Positions 24,656 to 33,757 of a stretch of 49,687 nt of DNA are shown piece by piece. Every line of letters begins with the position of its first letter. Position 1 is the first letter of the stretch. The DNA comes from Chloroflexota bacterium. GTDB lineage: Bacteria > Chloroflexota > Dehalococcoidia > Lucifugimonadales > UBA3495. The translations under genes and the position numbers were made by a program. Below the pieces are notes generated by a model. The model made no database searches. It was not told the DNA's origin and saw only the letters and a program-made list of their open reading frames with translations. Location: NCBI GenBank assembly GCA_028875655.1, contig JAPPCX010000016.1, positions 1 to 49,687 of the forward strand, written 5' to 3'.

Positions 24656-25852
24656 CTAGCTCCCGTTGTTCGCGAAGCTGCGCTGGGCAGCGGCTACGCT
24701 GGCTCCGTAGGCTACCTCGTACCCGGCGTCGGACAGGATCATCTCCAGCGCGGACAGCACCGACAGGACGTTGCTCTCCCGGGCGCCCTCGCCCATCATG
24801 CCGATGCGCCAGACCCGGTTGCGGAACTCGCCCAGGCCGCCGCTGACCTCAATGTTGAATTCGTTAAGCAGTCTGGCGCGCGCTGCGCCCTCGTCCACGC
24901 CTTCCGGCGCTTTCACTATCGTGATCGGATTCAGCTGATACTCCGGATTGGTGGTCAGTTCCAGGCCCATGGCGGCGAGGCCGGCCCGCAAGCCGGCGGC
25001 AACGCGGGCGTGCCGGGCGTGGCGCTCCTCAATGCCCTCTTCCATCATCATGCGCAGCGATTCCCGCATGGCGTAGGTCATGGTGATCGGGCTGGTGTGA
25101 TGATAAACGCGCTGGGTTTCGTTCCAGTACTCCGCGACGCCCTGCAGGTTGAAGTAGAAGCTCTCCACCGGGGTGGCGCGCTTGTCGATAACGTCCATGG
25201 CCCGCTGACCAAAGCTGACCGGCGCCAGGCCGGGAGGTGCGCCCAGGCACTTCTGGCTGGCGCTGTAGCATACGTCGATGTCCCAATCGTCCACGCGCAC
25301 CTCGTGGCTGCCCAGGGAGGTGACGGCGTCAACTACCACCAGCGCGCCATAGCGGTGCGCCATGTCGATGGCGTCCTGCAACGGCGTGAGCGCGCCCGTC
25401 GAAGTCTCGGCGTGAACCAGCCCGACCATCTTCGTGCCGGGGTTCGCTTTCAGCGCGTCTTCGAGAGCGTTCAGGTCCGCCGGCTCTCCCCACGGAGAAT
25501 CCACCATTATCGTGTTGGCGCCGCAGCGCTGGGTAATGTCCGCCAGCCGCACGCCAAAGTATCCGTTGCGGCAGACGATGGCGGTGTCGCCCCTCTCCAG
25601 GACGTTGACGCACGCCGTTTCCATCGCGCCCGTTCCGGTGGAGGAGATGGGCATGGTTACATAGTTCTCGGTGTGAAAGACCTGCCGCAGCATCTCGCAC
25701 ACCTCGTCCATGATCTGGAAGAAAAGGGGGTCAAGGTGTCCCACCACTGGCTGCGTCATCGCGCGCAGCACTCGGGGATGCACGGTGCAGGGGCCAGCGC
25801 CCAACAACAGACGGCTGGGCGCTTCAAATTCATCGAAGTATGATTCGTTCAC
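24656..25852 (-). CDS. Serine/alanine-glyoxylate aminotransferase family protein
   Basis: PLP-dependent class V aminotransferase of 398 residues. Features: GPCTVHPRVLRAM near the N-terminus, TGTGAMETAC, the PLP-binding Asp in VVVDAVTS (about 175) and the Schiff-base Lys in YSASQKCLG (about 201). The family transfers the amino group of Ala or Ser to glyoxylate, giving glycine. It faces the glycolate oxidase operon tail-to-tail with a 1-bp gap, which links glycolate, glyoxylate and glycine. The GTG at 25852 has GGAG 6 nt upstream; the frame is open to an ATG at 25912 that lies in repeat-derived DNA, so I prefer the GTG. Confidence 0.9.
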   Translation of the reverse strand: MNESYFDEFEAPSRLLLGAGPCTVHPRVLRAMTQPVVGHLDPLFFQIMDEVCEMLRQVFHTENYVTMPISSTGTGAMETACVNVLERGDTAIVCRNGYFGVRLADITQRCGANTIMVDSPWGEPADLNALEDALKANPGTKMVGLVHAETSTGALTPLQDAIDMAHRYGALVVVDAVTSLGSHEVRVDDWDIDVCYSASQKCLGAPPGLAPVSFGQRAMDVIDKRATPVESFYFNLQGVAEYWNETQRVYHHTSPITMTYAMRESLRMMMEEGIEERHARHARVAAGLRAGLAAMGLELTTNPEYQLNPITIVKAPEGVDEGAARARLLNEFNIEVSGGLGEFRNRVWRIGMMGEGARESNVLSVLSALEMILSDAGYEVAYGASVAAAQRSFANNGS

Positions 25853-25926
25853 TGTGATCTCCGCTTCGCGATCAGTAATTCCGCTTCCGTCATTCACACA
25901 CAACCCCGTCATTCCAGCACACTCTC

Positions 25927-25951
25927 GTCATTCCCGCGAAAGCGGGAATCC
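25927..25951. repeat. Dispersed 25-bp palindrome, copy 2, with half-unit
   Basis: GTCATTCCCGC, GAAA, GCGGGAATCC. A half-unit GTCATTCCAGC begins 19 bp upstream at 25908. It sits between the aminotransferase and SDR genes, at the 3' end of the SDR gene. Confidence 0.9.
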
Positions 25952-25957
25952 ACGCCC

Positions 25958-26755
25958 TTAAACTACCGCCGACGCGCCGCCATCGATGTTGATAGCCACG
26001 CCGGTCAGATAGCTGGCGCGTTCGGACGCCAGGAATGCGATGACATCGCCGGCCTCCGCGCCTTCGCCAACCCTGCCCAAGGGCACGCCGCGCCCTGCAG
26101 CCAGCTGGGCGTAGAAGTCATCCATGTCCAGATCCGGCTCGTTGACGATCCGCGTGTCGTACCGCCGCTGGTGCTGGCCGCTCTTGATGAGGCCGATGCA
26201 AACGGTGTTGACCAGGATGTTGTCAGATGCCAGGTCTTTGGACAGGCCTTTGGTGATGGCGATGCCGGCGGCCCGGGAGATTGACGTGGGCATGGAGTTG
26301 GCGCCGGGGGTGCGCCCGCCGAGGTTCGTAACGTTGATGATGCGGCCACCGCCGACCTTGCGCATTTCGGGAATGGAGGCCCGGATCAGCCGCACCGCGC
26401 CCCACATCTTGAGCTCGAAATCGAACTCCCAGTCGTCATCGCTGACGTCCTCGAACCCCTTGGCCATGGACGTGCCGGCGTTGTTCACCAGGATGTCAAC
26501 ACGCCCGTATCTCTCCACGGCGGTGTTTACTACTTGGGCGGCGGTGTCCCGGTCGGAAACGTCGGCGGAGAGTGGCAACACTTCTCCTTCTGTTGCGGTG
26601 CGGATTTCGTCGGCCGCGGCATCCAGGATGTCCTGCCGCCGCGCCACGATAATAACGTTTGCCCCCTCACCGGCCATACGCAAAGCGGCTGCTTTGCCAA
26701 TGCCTTCACTGCCTCCGGTTACGATTGCTACCTTCCCGTCCAATCCCAGCTCCAT
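25958..26755 (-). CDS. Atypical short-chain dehydrogenase/reductase, tetrad residues replaced
   Basis: Classical-type SDR of 265 residues. The nucleotide-binding TGGSEGIG (residues 13-20) and NNAG (91-94) are present, so the Rossmann fold and NAD(P) binding look intact. The catalytic tetrad is not: the YxxxK window reads T157-S-I-S-R161, the Asn position is Lys116 and the Ser position Asn144 by my hand alignment. It may be a non-canonical enzyme, a binding protein, or a member of a degenerate SDR subgroup. AGGAGG lies before the ATG. It is 129 bp downstream of trpB and may share its transcript, but is not a known trp gene. Confidence 0.85.
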   Translation of the reverse strand: MELGLDGKVAIVTGGSEGIGKAAALRMAGEGANVIIVARRQDILDAAADEIRTATEGEVLPLSADVSDRDTAAQVVNTAVERYGRVDILVNNAGTSMAKGFEDVSDDDWEFDFELKMWGAVRLIRASIPEMRKVGGGRIINVTNLGGRTPGANSMPTSISRAAGIAITKGLSKDLASDNILVNTVCIGLIKSGQHQRRYDTRIVNEPDLDMDDFYAQLAAGRGVPLGRVGEGAEAGDVIAFLASERASYLTGVAINIDGGASAVV

Positions 26756-26884
26756 CGCTCGCCTCCTTATAAAAACCCGGATAGTGTGACGGTATCCGGG
26801 CGCAATTGTGTCGATAACCGACGGGGATTATAGCACAGGGCGGCGACTCCTACCGGGACACGCCCCCCAGACGGGCCTGGCAGC

Positions 26885-28093
<1,209 letters not shown>

Positions 28094-28139
28094 AGGTGTG
28101 CCTTTCCTCATTTGAGCCCGCGTTAGCGACATCTATACC

Positions 28140-28164
28140 GTCATTCCCGCGAAAGCGGGAATCC
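28140..28164. repeat. Dispersed 25-bp palindrome, copy 3
   Basis: GTCATTCCCGC, GAAA, GCGGGAATCC, in the 127-bp gap between trpF and trpB. It faces copy 4 in reverse orientation 26 bp away. Confidence 0.9.
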
Positions 28165-28190
28165 AGAACCGCTTTGCCGTATAGAACGTT

Positions 28191-28215
28191 GGATTCCGGC
28201 TTTCGCCGGAATGAC
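28191..28215. repeat. Dispersed 25-bp palindrome, copy 4, reverse orientation
   Basis: GGATTCCGGC, TTTC, GCCGGAATGAC: the reverse-oriented CCGGC variant, the same variant as copy 1. It ends 5 bp before the trpF stop. The CCCGC and CCGGC variants occur side by side here. Confidence 0.9.
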
Positions 28216-28220
28216 AATTT

Positions 28221-28880
28221 CTAACAATCACTGCGCCTTGCATTGGCGATAAATCGCCGGATTTTTTCGCTGTCCTGCTTCCCGTCGGTTTCCACGCCGC
28301 TGGAAACGTCCACCCCCCAGGGGTTCACTCGGGCCGCCGCGTCAGCCACGTTCTCCGGAGTTAGCCCGCCGGCCAGCAGGAACTGTCGCCCGCTCTTGGC
28401 CAACTTCGCGGCGATACTCCAGTCAAAAGACTGCCCCGTACCCCCGTGGAATCCGGTCACCTGGCTATCGAGGGTGACGGTGCAGCCGGCGGCGGCGTAG
28501 GTATCGATCAACTCAACCATCCCGGCAATGTCGGCGTCATCCGCGACGTGCAGGACCTTGATGACGCCGGCGTGTTCATTAACCTTCAGACAGTATTCCG
28601 CCGACTCGTCGCCGCAAAGTTGCGCACAGTCCAGGCCGGCAGCGGCGATAGTATCGAGTACTTCGTCCAGTGGTTGGTCGCCAAACAACCCGACGGAGCG
28701 GGGCGCGTCCGCCCCGAGTTCGCCCAGCGCGTCGGTGATCACTCGGGCCGCTCCCGGTTCGATACGCCTGCGCCGTCCGGGGACGAATACCATCCCGATG
28801 TAGTCTGCACCGGCTTCTGCGGCCACCAGGGCATCTTCCAGCCGGCGCACGCCACAGATTTTTACCGTCGATACCGGCAT
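28221..28880 (-). CDS. trpF: Phosphoribosylanthranilate isomerase
   Basis: TIM-barrel isomerase of tryptophan synthesis, 219 residues. Recognised from VKICGVRRLEDAL with the catalytic Cys, GADYIGMVFVPGRRRRI, VGLFGDQPLDEV, LLAGGLTPENVADA and GVDVSSGVETDGKQD with the catalytic Asp. It starts 5 bp after the trpC stop, so both are in one transcript. The C-terminus ends near palindrome copy 4. Confidence 0.95.
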   Translation of the reverse strand: MPVSTVKICGVRRLEDALVAAEAGADYIGMVFVPGRRRRIEPGAARVITDALGELGADAPRSVGLFGDQPLDEVLDTIAAAGLDCAQLCGDESAEYCLKVNEHAGVIKVLHVADDADIAGMVELIDTYAAAGCTVTLDSQVTGFHGGTGQSFDWSIAAKLAKSGRQFLLAGGLTPENVADAAARVNPWGVDVSSGVETDGKQDSEKIRRFIANARRSDC

Positions 28881-28885
28881 TGGCG

Positions 28886-29692
28886 TCAGCGGACGGACAG
28901 CACGGGAGCGCCGGTCAACGAACGCACTTTGGCGGCGGTATCGTCTGCGGTTACCAGCGCCTCGCCGACCAGCACCGCGTTGACCCCATAGGGTTGCAGC
29001 CGCAGCAGGTCGTCGGGCGTGCTGATTCCGCTCTCGCTCACGATGACCCTGTCTGTAGGAATCAGAGGGGCCAGCGACTCAGTGGTCGCCAGGTCGGTGA
29101 CAAAGGTGTGCAGGTCCCGGTTGTTGATGCCGATGACTTCGGCCCCTGCGCCAACCGCCGTAGCAATCTCATCGGCATCATGGGTTTCCACCAATGGCGT
29201 CATACCCAGCGTCCGGCCCACGTCAATCAACTCGGACAACTGCGAAGCCGAAAGAATATCCACGATCAGAAGGTAGGTATCTGCCCCAATGGCCCTTGCC
29301 TCATAAACCTGGTACGGATCAAATAGAAAGTCTTTTCGCAGCACCGGCGCATTCCCGGAAGCCCCACTGTCCTTGACCGCCGTAAGATGCCCAAGTTCCC
29401 CCAGGAAATGCCCATCCGTAATCACCGAAACTGCCGATGCCCCATTTTGCACGTAGGTGCCAGCCAGCTCAGTAGGCCGGAAATCTTCCCGGAGCAGGCC
29501 CTTGGACGGCGAGGCTTTCTTGACCTCCGCAATCAGCCTGATGCCATCGGCGCGTAGCGCTGTGGCAAAATCCAGCGCGGCCGGCCGGCCGGCAATCCGC
29601 TCCTGCAAGGCGCTCAACGGCGTAGCGGACGTCGCAGCCGAAAGTTCTTCGCGCTTCTTGGCAACGATTCGGTCAAGGATGCTTGCCGGCAT
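28886..29692 (-). CDS. trpC: Indole-3-glycerol phosphate synthase
   Basis: TIM-barrel enzyme of 268 residues catalysing the indole-ring closure step. Signatures are ILDRIVAKKREEL, IRLIAEVKKASPSKGLLREDF, VLRKDFLFDPYQVYEARAIGAD with catalytic Lys, EVIGINNRDLHTF, and SESGISTPDDLLRL. It begins 14 bp after trpD and ends 5 bp before trpF. The gene order is trpD-trpC-trpF-trpB. Confidence 0.96.
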   Translation of the reverse strand: MPASILDRIVAKKREELSAATSATPLSALQERIAGRPAALDFATALRADGIRLIAEVKKASPSKGLLREDFRPTELAGTYVQNGASAVSVITDGHFLGELGHLTAVKDSGASGNAPVLRKDFLFDPYQVYEARAIGADTYLLIVDILSASQLSELIDVGRTLGMTPLVETHDADEIATAVGAGAEVIGINNRDLHTFVTDLATTESLAPLIPTDRVIVSESGISTPDDLLRLQPYGVNAVLVGEALVTADDTAAKVRSLTGAPVLSVR

Positions 29693-29706
29693 ATCCTGTC
29701 TCTCCT

Positions 29707-30732
29707 CTATTCCGTGGCCGGGGACAATTCCTGCGTCAGCTCAACCAGGGCGTCCAGCTTCTCCATCGCCCGACCGTCAGCGATTGACGCCCTGGCCAGC
29801 TCGATACCTTCCGACAGCGTATCGACCATATCGCCCGCCACCAATGCCGCGGCGCTATTCAAAACTACTACGTCGCAGATTGGCCCGGTAGCGCCGGACA
29901 AAACGCCGCGCATGGTGGCAGCGTTGTCGGCGGCATCGCCGCCGCGCAGATCGTCTGGAGTAGCGTAGGGCAGGCCCAACTCACGAGGCCGCACCACATA
30001 GGGAGAGATTTCGTCGTCCAGTATCTCCCATCCGGTGGAGTCGCTGCCGAGGGAGAGTTCGTCCATGCCGTCAGCGCTGTGGAAGATGATGGCATGGTGG
30101 ACGCCAAACAGGCGCAGGGCTTCGGCCATTTTTTCGACGGCCTCCGGATAACCGACGCCGAGCAACAGGCAGGGCACGCCGGCCGGGTTAGTGAGCGGCC
30201 CCAGCACGTTGAACACAGTGCGGATACCGATTTCCCGGCGCACCGGCGCGACGTAACGCATGGCTGGATGGTAGGCCGGCGCGAACATGAACCCGATACC
30301 GATTTCCCGCAGGCAGCGTTCCACGGCCTCCGGGGGCAGTTCGATGCGCACGCCCAACGCTTCCAGCACGTCGGCGCTGCCGCAAGTGCCAGACGCCGCC
30401 CGATTGCCGTGCTTCGCGACGGTGAGGCCGGCGCCAGCCACGACGAAAGCGGCTGCGGTGGAGATGTTGAACGTTCCCTTGCCGTCGCCCCCGGTGCCAA
30501 CGACGTCGATGGCCGGGCCGTCCGTGCTGACCCTCAGGGACTTCTCGCGCATCACGGTAGCGAACCCCGCGATTTCCTCCGGCGTCTCACCCTTGAGCGC
30601 CAGCGCCGTCAGGTAAGCCCCCAACTGCGCCGGCGTGGCTTCACCCTCCATGACTTCGCGCATCACCTCGATGGCGTCGTTCATGGACAGGGACTCGCCG
30701 GCCGCCGCCGCTGATATGGCTTCACGAATCAT
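29707..30732 (-). CDS. trpD: Anthranilate phosphoribosyltransferase
   Basis: Transfers the phosphoribosyl group to anthranilate. The 341 residues from Met at 30732 match the normal TrpD length; an upstream start at 30777 would add an unusual hydrophobic N-terminus. Signatures are DVVGTGGDGKGTFNIST (PRPP/Mg loop), KHGNRAASGTCGSADVLEALG, and NVLGPLTNPAG. It is the first trp gene of the run; trpE and trpG are absent and the accessory island lies directly upstream. A candidate promoter is at 30768-30795. Confidence 0.95.
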   Translation of the reverse strand: MIREAISAAAAGESLSMNDAIEVMREVMEGEATPAQLGAYLTALALKGETPEEIAGFATVMREKSLRVSTDGPAIDVVGTGGDGKGTFNISTAAAFVVAGAGLTVAKHGNRAASGTCGSADVLEALGVRIELPPEAVERCLREIGIGFMFAPAYHPAMRYVAPVRREIGIRTVFNVLGPLTNPAGVPCLLLGVGYPEAVEKMAEALRLFGVHHAIIFHSADGMDELSLGSDSTGWEILDDEISPYVVRPRELGLPYATPDDLRGGDAADNAATMRGVLSGATGPICDVVVLNSAAALVAGDMVDTLSEGIELARASIADGRAMEKLDALVELTQELSPATE

Positions 30733-30767
30733 CTGGCACCGCGGTTCGGGTAGAATTATCGACAAAT

Positions 30768-30795
30768 ATAATAGCACGCTCCGTCCTGTCGTGAA
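30768..30795 (-). promoter_or_regulatory. Candidate promoter of the trpD-C-F-B run
   Basis: On the minus strand: TTCACG (30790-30795), 16-bp spacer, TATTAT (30768-30773), about 36 bp before the trpD ATG. The -10 matches 5 of 6 and the -35 4 of 6. It would let the trp genes be transcribed independently of the island gene upstream. No leader peptide with Trp codons or attenuator hairpin is visible in the short gap. Confidence 0.45.
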
Positions 30796-30802
30796 GGATC
30801 GT

Positions 30803-31576
30803 CTATGTTAAACACTCGCTAGCATGTTTCCACAGCAACTTTGATATAACCTCGCTTTCGTGATCGGGGAATCCACCGGCCATCTCGCATAGCCAGTCCT
30901 GGCATTCTTGTGTAGTGAGGTAGCACCCAGTCATGATGTTCCTAGTCAGCACAACCTCGCCACCAGTAGCTGTTGCTGTCACGCCGTGCGACAGGGTGTT
31001 AAGCATCCTGAACATGCCCCTTGCAACATCCACTATCCCCTCCAACCCCTCACCTTCTAGTTTAGCAGCCACGGCTTGCCTCCTATTGTTCGAGTTGGTG
31101 ACGGTTCTCTCACCTTCTATCACCGTCCACTCGTCTGGACTTCTGTTCAGCCTGTCGCCGTACCGCCTTCGCGCTTCCTGAATCGCCGCAGCCCCGAACT
31201 CAGGACGCCCGTTGATTTCATGCATCGCGACGAGATGCCAAGTCATAAACTGCTCAGACAGCCTACCGTCACCATCTTTCATCCGCAGCCAAGCGGCGTC
31301 GGTGTACAGTTCGTAAGCGGTTCTGGCTTGATGTCCCAATACGCCGTCGATGTTGGCGTTCAGTACATCTGATGTGCTTCTCATCAGTCGCCCGGATGCT
31401 TTGGCGATTTGTGTTGCTGCTATCGCCCTATTGAAATTCGCTTCGTTCCCTGCAATTCTAGGCATCCTACGCCATTTGGGTATTTGGTCTATCCAACACT
31501 GGATTTTGTCAGCCATCAGTAGAGCTACGGCTTGCTCTGGCGTAGGTTCGACTATCAATAGATTTTTCGTATCCAT
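30803..31576 (-). CDS. DUF5677-like protein in accessory island
   Basis: Hypothetical protein of 257 residues from the ATG at 31576, which has GGTAGAG immediately upstream (the frame is open to 31672). The layout resembles DUF5677-type proteins: a central ARTAYELYTDAAWLRMKDGD segment, a later GMFRMLNTLSHGVTAT, and a Cys-containing C-terminus (MTGCYLTTQECQDWLCEM). The similarity is weak and from memory, so treat the name as tentative. GC is lower than in the flanking housekeeping genes. It is divergent from the ankyrin gene. Function unknown. Confidence 0.65.
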   Translation of the reverse strand: MDTKNLLIVEPTPEQAVALLMADKIQCWIDQIPKWRRMPRIAGNEANFNRAIAATQIAKASGRLMRSTSDVLNANIDGVLGHQARTAYELYTDAAWLRMKDGDGRLSEQFMTWHLVAMHEINGRPEFGAAAIQEARRRYGDRLNRSPDEWTVIEGERTVTNSNNRRQAVAAKLEGEGLEGIVDVARGMFRMLNTLSHGVTATATGGEVVLTRNIMTGCYLTTQECQDWLCEMAGGFPDHESEVISKLLWKHASECLT

Positions 31577-31633
31577 CTCTACCTGCCGCTTGATTTGGTT
31601 AATTTGATTGTACCTTACTCGAACGCCCGTACA

Positions 31634-31662
31634 TTGACACATCCAATACCGTGGGCTACATT
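31634..31662 (+). promoter_or_regulatory. Candidate promoter of the ankyrin/TPR gene
   Basis: TTGACA (31634-31639), 17-bp spacer, TACATT (31657-31662). It lies 27 bp before the ATG at 31690, with AGGAGG 6 nt before the ATG. Perfect -35; -10 matches 4 of 6. Confidence 0.5.
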
Positions 31663-31689
31663 CGTCCAGCAAAAATGAGGAGGAATTCC

Positions 31690-32286
31690 ATGCGCGATTG
31701 GGCGCGCTCTATGCTAGGTCTCAGCGCTAAACCTAGCCTTCACCAACTGGCTGTCAACGACAGGAACGGCGAGGCCGTACGGACAGCTATACGTAGAGGG
31801 GGAAATCCGAATGCCCCAATGCCTCCACAGGGTTTGACGCCCCTGCATATTGCCGTCCTTAACGATAACATCGTGGCGGCAAGATCACTGCTGGACTCTG
31901 GCGCCAACCCGATCTCACGAGATCGAGAAGGCGTAACGCCGTTCCAGATGACGGTGCTAAGGGACTGCGCCAGTCCAGATCTTGTGCAATTACTCATTGA
32001 TTACGGTGGAATGGAGGGTTTCGAAACCTATGCGCCACCATTACCGCGCCACGAACTGTGGGCCTATAGCTTCTGGCGAGACCAAGATGATGCCACCATC
32101 ATTGCCGCTCTCGCAGACGTCCCGGAAATTAACGACAGCGACAGTGTGTACCATGACCATAAGCCGCTCCATATGGCAGCGGGTGCAGACTGTGGCGTAC
32201 CGGTTATCGAAGCGCTGGTCCAACGAGGGGCAAATCCCAACCTGCCCAACCACAACGGCAACATTCCTCTCCACCTTGCAGCATAA
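31690..32286 (+). CDS. Ankyrin-repeat protein, N-terminal part of a gene split by an in-frame stop
   Basis: The 198-residue product starts MRDWARSMLGLSAKPSLHQ with AGGAGG 6 nt upstream. Ankyrin repeats are clear at about residues 36-70 (LTPLHIAVLNDNIVAARSLLDSGANP) and near the end (PLHMAAGADCGVPVIEALVQRGANPN, then GNIPLHLAA). It ends at TAA (32284-32286) exactly where a new ankyrin repeat should continue. The same reading frame continues without shift into the downstream part at 32305, so this looks like one gene broken by a nonsense codon. Confidence 0.75.
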   Translation: MRDWARSMLGLSAKPSLHQLAVNDRNGEAVRTAIRRGGNPNAPMPPQGLTPLHIAVLNDNIVAARSLLDSGANPISRDREGVTPFQMTVLRDCASPDLVQLLIDYGGMEGFETYAPPLPRHELWAYSFWRDQDDATIIAALADVPEINDSDSVYHDHKPLHMAAGADCGVPVIEALVQRGANPNLPNHNGNIPLHLAA

Positions 32287-32304
32287 CGATCACAAAACCC
32301 TGCA

Positions 32305-32937
32305 TTGATTACAGCACTCATTAGACATGGTAGTTGCGTAAACGCCGTCAACAAAGATGGCAATACACCTTTGCACTCGGCAGCCAGAGACAATTCCTCC
32401 CTGCTTGTAATCGAAACCCTGACGAATAACGGCACTGAGCTCATGGCAAGGAATGACGATAACCTTACGGCAAAGGGTATTGCTGCACAGCACCGAAACC
32501 ACGCTACTTTTTTATTTCTGCGCGAGCAGGAAGAAAAATATGCCGCTGCGTTGGAAACATACATGATGGCAGTGATGATCAGTATGCAAGGAGACCATGA
32601 AACAGTTCTGGAAATGTCAAACAAAGCAATCGGCCTGTATCCCGGTTTAGCGAAGCTGTACAGGACAAGAGCAATAGCTCACGCAGCCCTAGGCCACATT
32701 CCAGACGCTTTAAAGGACCTTGAGCGTTTCGTGGATTTAGCCAATGATGATTTGGACGAGTGCTGGTTTATTTTTAACCAAATGACGGCACTCAACCCTA
32801 CTGGTATGCTTGCCAGGCAGGTTCGCAGTAGCACCATAGATATGCTAGGTCGCAAAATCTCGGAAAATAATCTAGCCGCGCTCACATCAATGGGGATAGA
32901 TAGGGCGGAACTCAAACTCCCTGACTGGATCGGTTAA
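32305..32937 (+). pseudogene. Ankyrin/TPR C-terminal part behind the in-frame stop
   Basis: In the same frame as the preceding ankyrin fragment, separated by one TAA and six codons. It encodes LITALIRHGSCVNAVNKDG and NTPLHSAARDNSS, completing the repeat cut by the stop. A C-terminal helical region follows with TPR-like features (MQGDHETVLEMSNKAIGLYP, LYRTRAIAHAALGHIPDALKDLERF). No ribosome site or good start codon precedes it, so it is translated only by read-through or not at all. Without the stop the gene would encode about 415 residues. The stop could be real, a sequencing error, or a recoded codon. Confidence 0.7.
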
Positions 32938-32956
32938 TCTTCAAGGCTCTACCTCA

Positions 32957-33757
32957 ATGCGCGTTGATGTTCACACCCACGTTTGGCCCGACCGCATCGC
33001 CGATGCCGTCGCTGAAAATATGGAGGCCGACCTGGGTTTTACCCCCATCGCCGCCAACACCGTCGCCGGCATCAAGGCGCACATGGCCGACGCCGGCGTG
33101 GACAAGTCCATCGTCCTGGGCGTGGCGGCGCGGGCTGACCAGGTACGTCGAGCCAACAACTGGCTCATCTCCCTCGCCGACGATAACCTGGTTCCTTTCG
33201 GCGCCGTTCACCCCGACCTCGCCGACAAGGCGGGCGAAATCCGCCATCTACGTGAGCACGGCGTCAAGGGCATCAAGATGCACCCGGTCATCAACGGCTT
33301 CTACCCCGACGATCCGCAGTGGTTCCCGGTGTACGAGGAACTTGGCGATGACATGACCCTCGCCATCCACGCCGGGCGGCTGCCGCACCAGGGGCCGGAT
33401 GCCCCGCTGTACGCCGCGCCCCAGCGTATCGCCAACGTCGTCAAGCGGTTTCCAAAGCTCAAGGTCATCGCCCTGCACCTGGGCGGGTTCTACATGCTGG
33501 ACGAGGCGGAGCGCGCCCTGATGGGACACGAAAACGTGCTGGTCGATACCACCTGGCCGCCGTCCATCCGGGAACTCACTGCCGAAACCCTCACTGCAAT
33601 CATCGGCAAGCACGGCGCGCACAAAGTCTGCTTCGGCACCGACTACCCGCTGGTGGACATGGGCAGCGAGTCCGACTACCTCGCTTCGCTGCCCCTCACA
33701 TCAGGCCAGGTGGAAGGCATCTTGGGCGAAAACGCCCGCCGGTTTATCGGGCTTTAG
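32957..33757 (+). CDS. Amidohydrolase-family TIM-barrel protein (ACMSD-like)
   Basis: Amidohydrolase 2 family of 266 residues. Metal-binding HTH is at residues 6-8 (VDVHTHVW). Other likely ligands are the His in the mid-barrel segments GIKMHPVINGFYP and LAIHAGRLP, HLGGFYML, and the Asp in GTDYPLVDM. Relatives are decarboxylases or hydrolases of small aromatic or carboxylic acids. It begins 19 bp after the ankyrin gene's stop and returns to the GC-rich codon use of the rest of the window. Its TAG stop overlaps the stop of convergent oligopeptidase B by 4 bp. Confidence 0.86.
   Translation: MRVDVHTHVWPDRIADAVAENMEADLGFTPIAANTVAGIKAHMADAGVDKSIVLGVAARADQVRRANNWLISLADDNLVPFGAVHPDLADKAGEIRHLREHGVKGIKMHPVINGFYPDDPQWFPVYEELGDDMTLAIHAGRLPHQGPDAPLYAAPQRIANVVKRFPKLKVIALHLGGFYMLDEAERALMGHENVLVDTTWPPSIRELTAETLTAIIGKHGAHKVCFGTDYPLVDMGSESDYLASLPLTSGQVEGILGENARRFIGL

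Noticed and set aside
28140-28215. Rho-independent terminator between trpF and trpB
   Set aside because: The hairpins lack a following T tract in the minus-strand direction, and the palindromes occur in many other places, so I treat them as repeats.
30733-30802. Trp attenuator or T-box leader ahead of trpD
   Set aside because: The gap is about 70 bp with no Trp-rich leader peptide, no T-box motif and no paired alternative hairpins.
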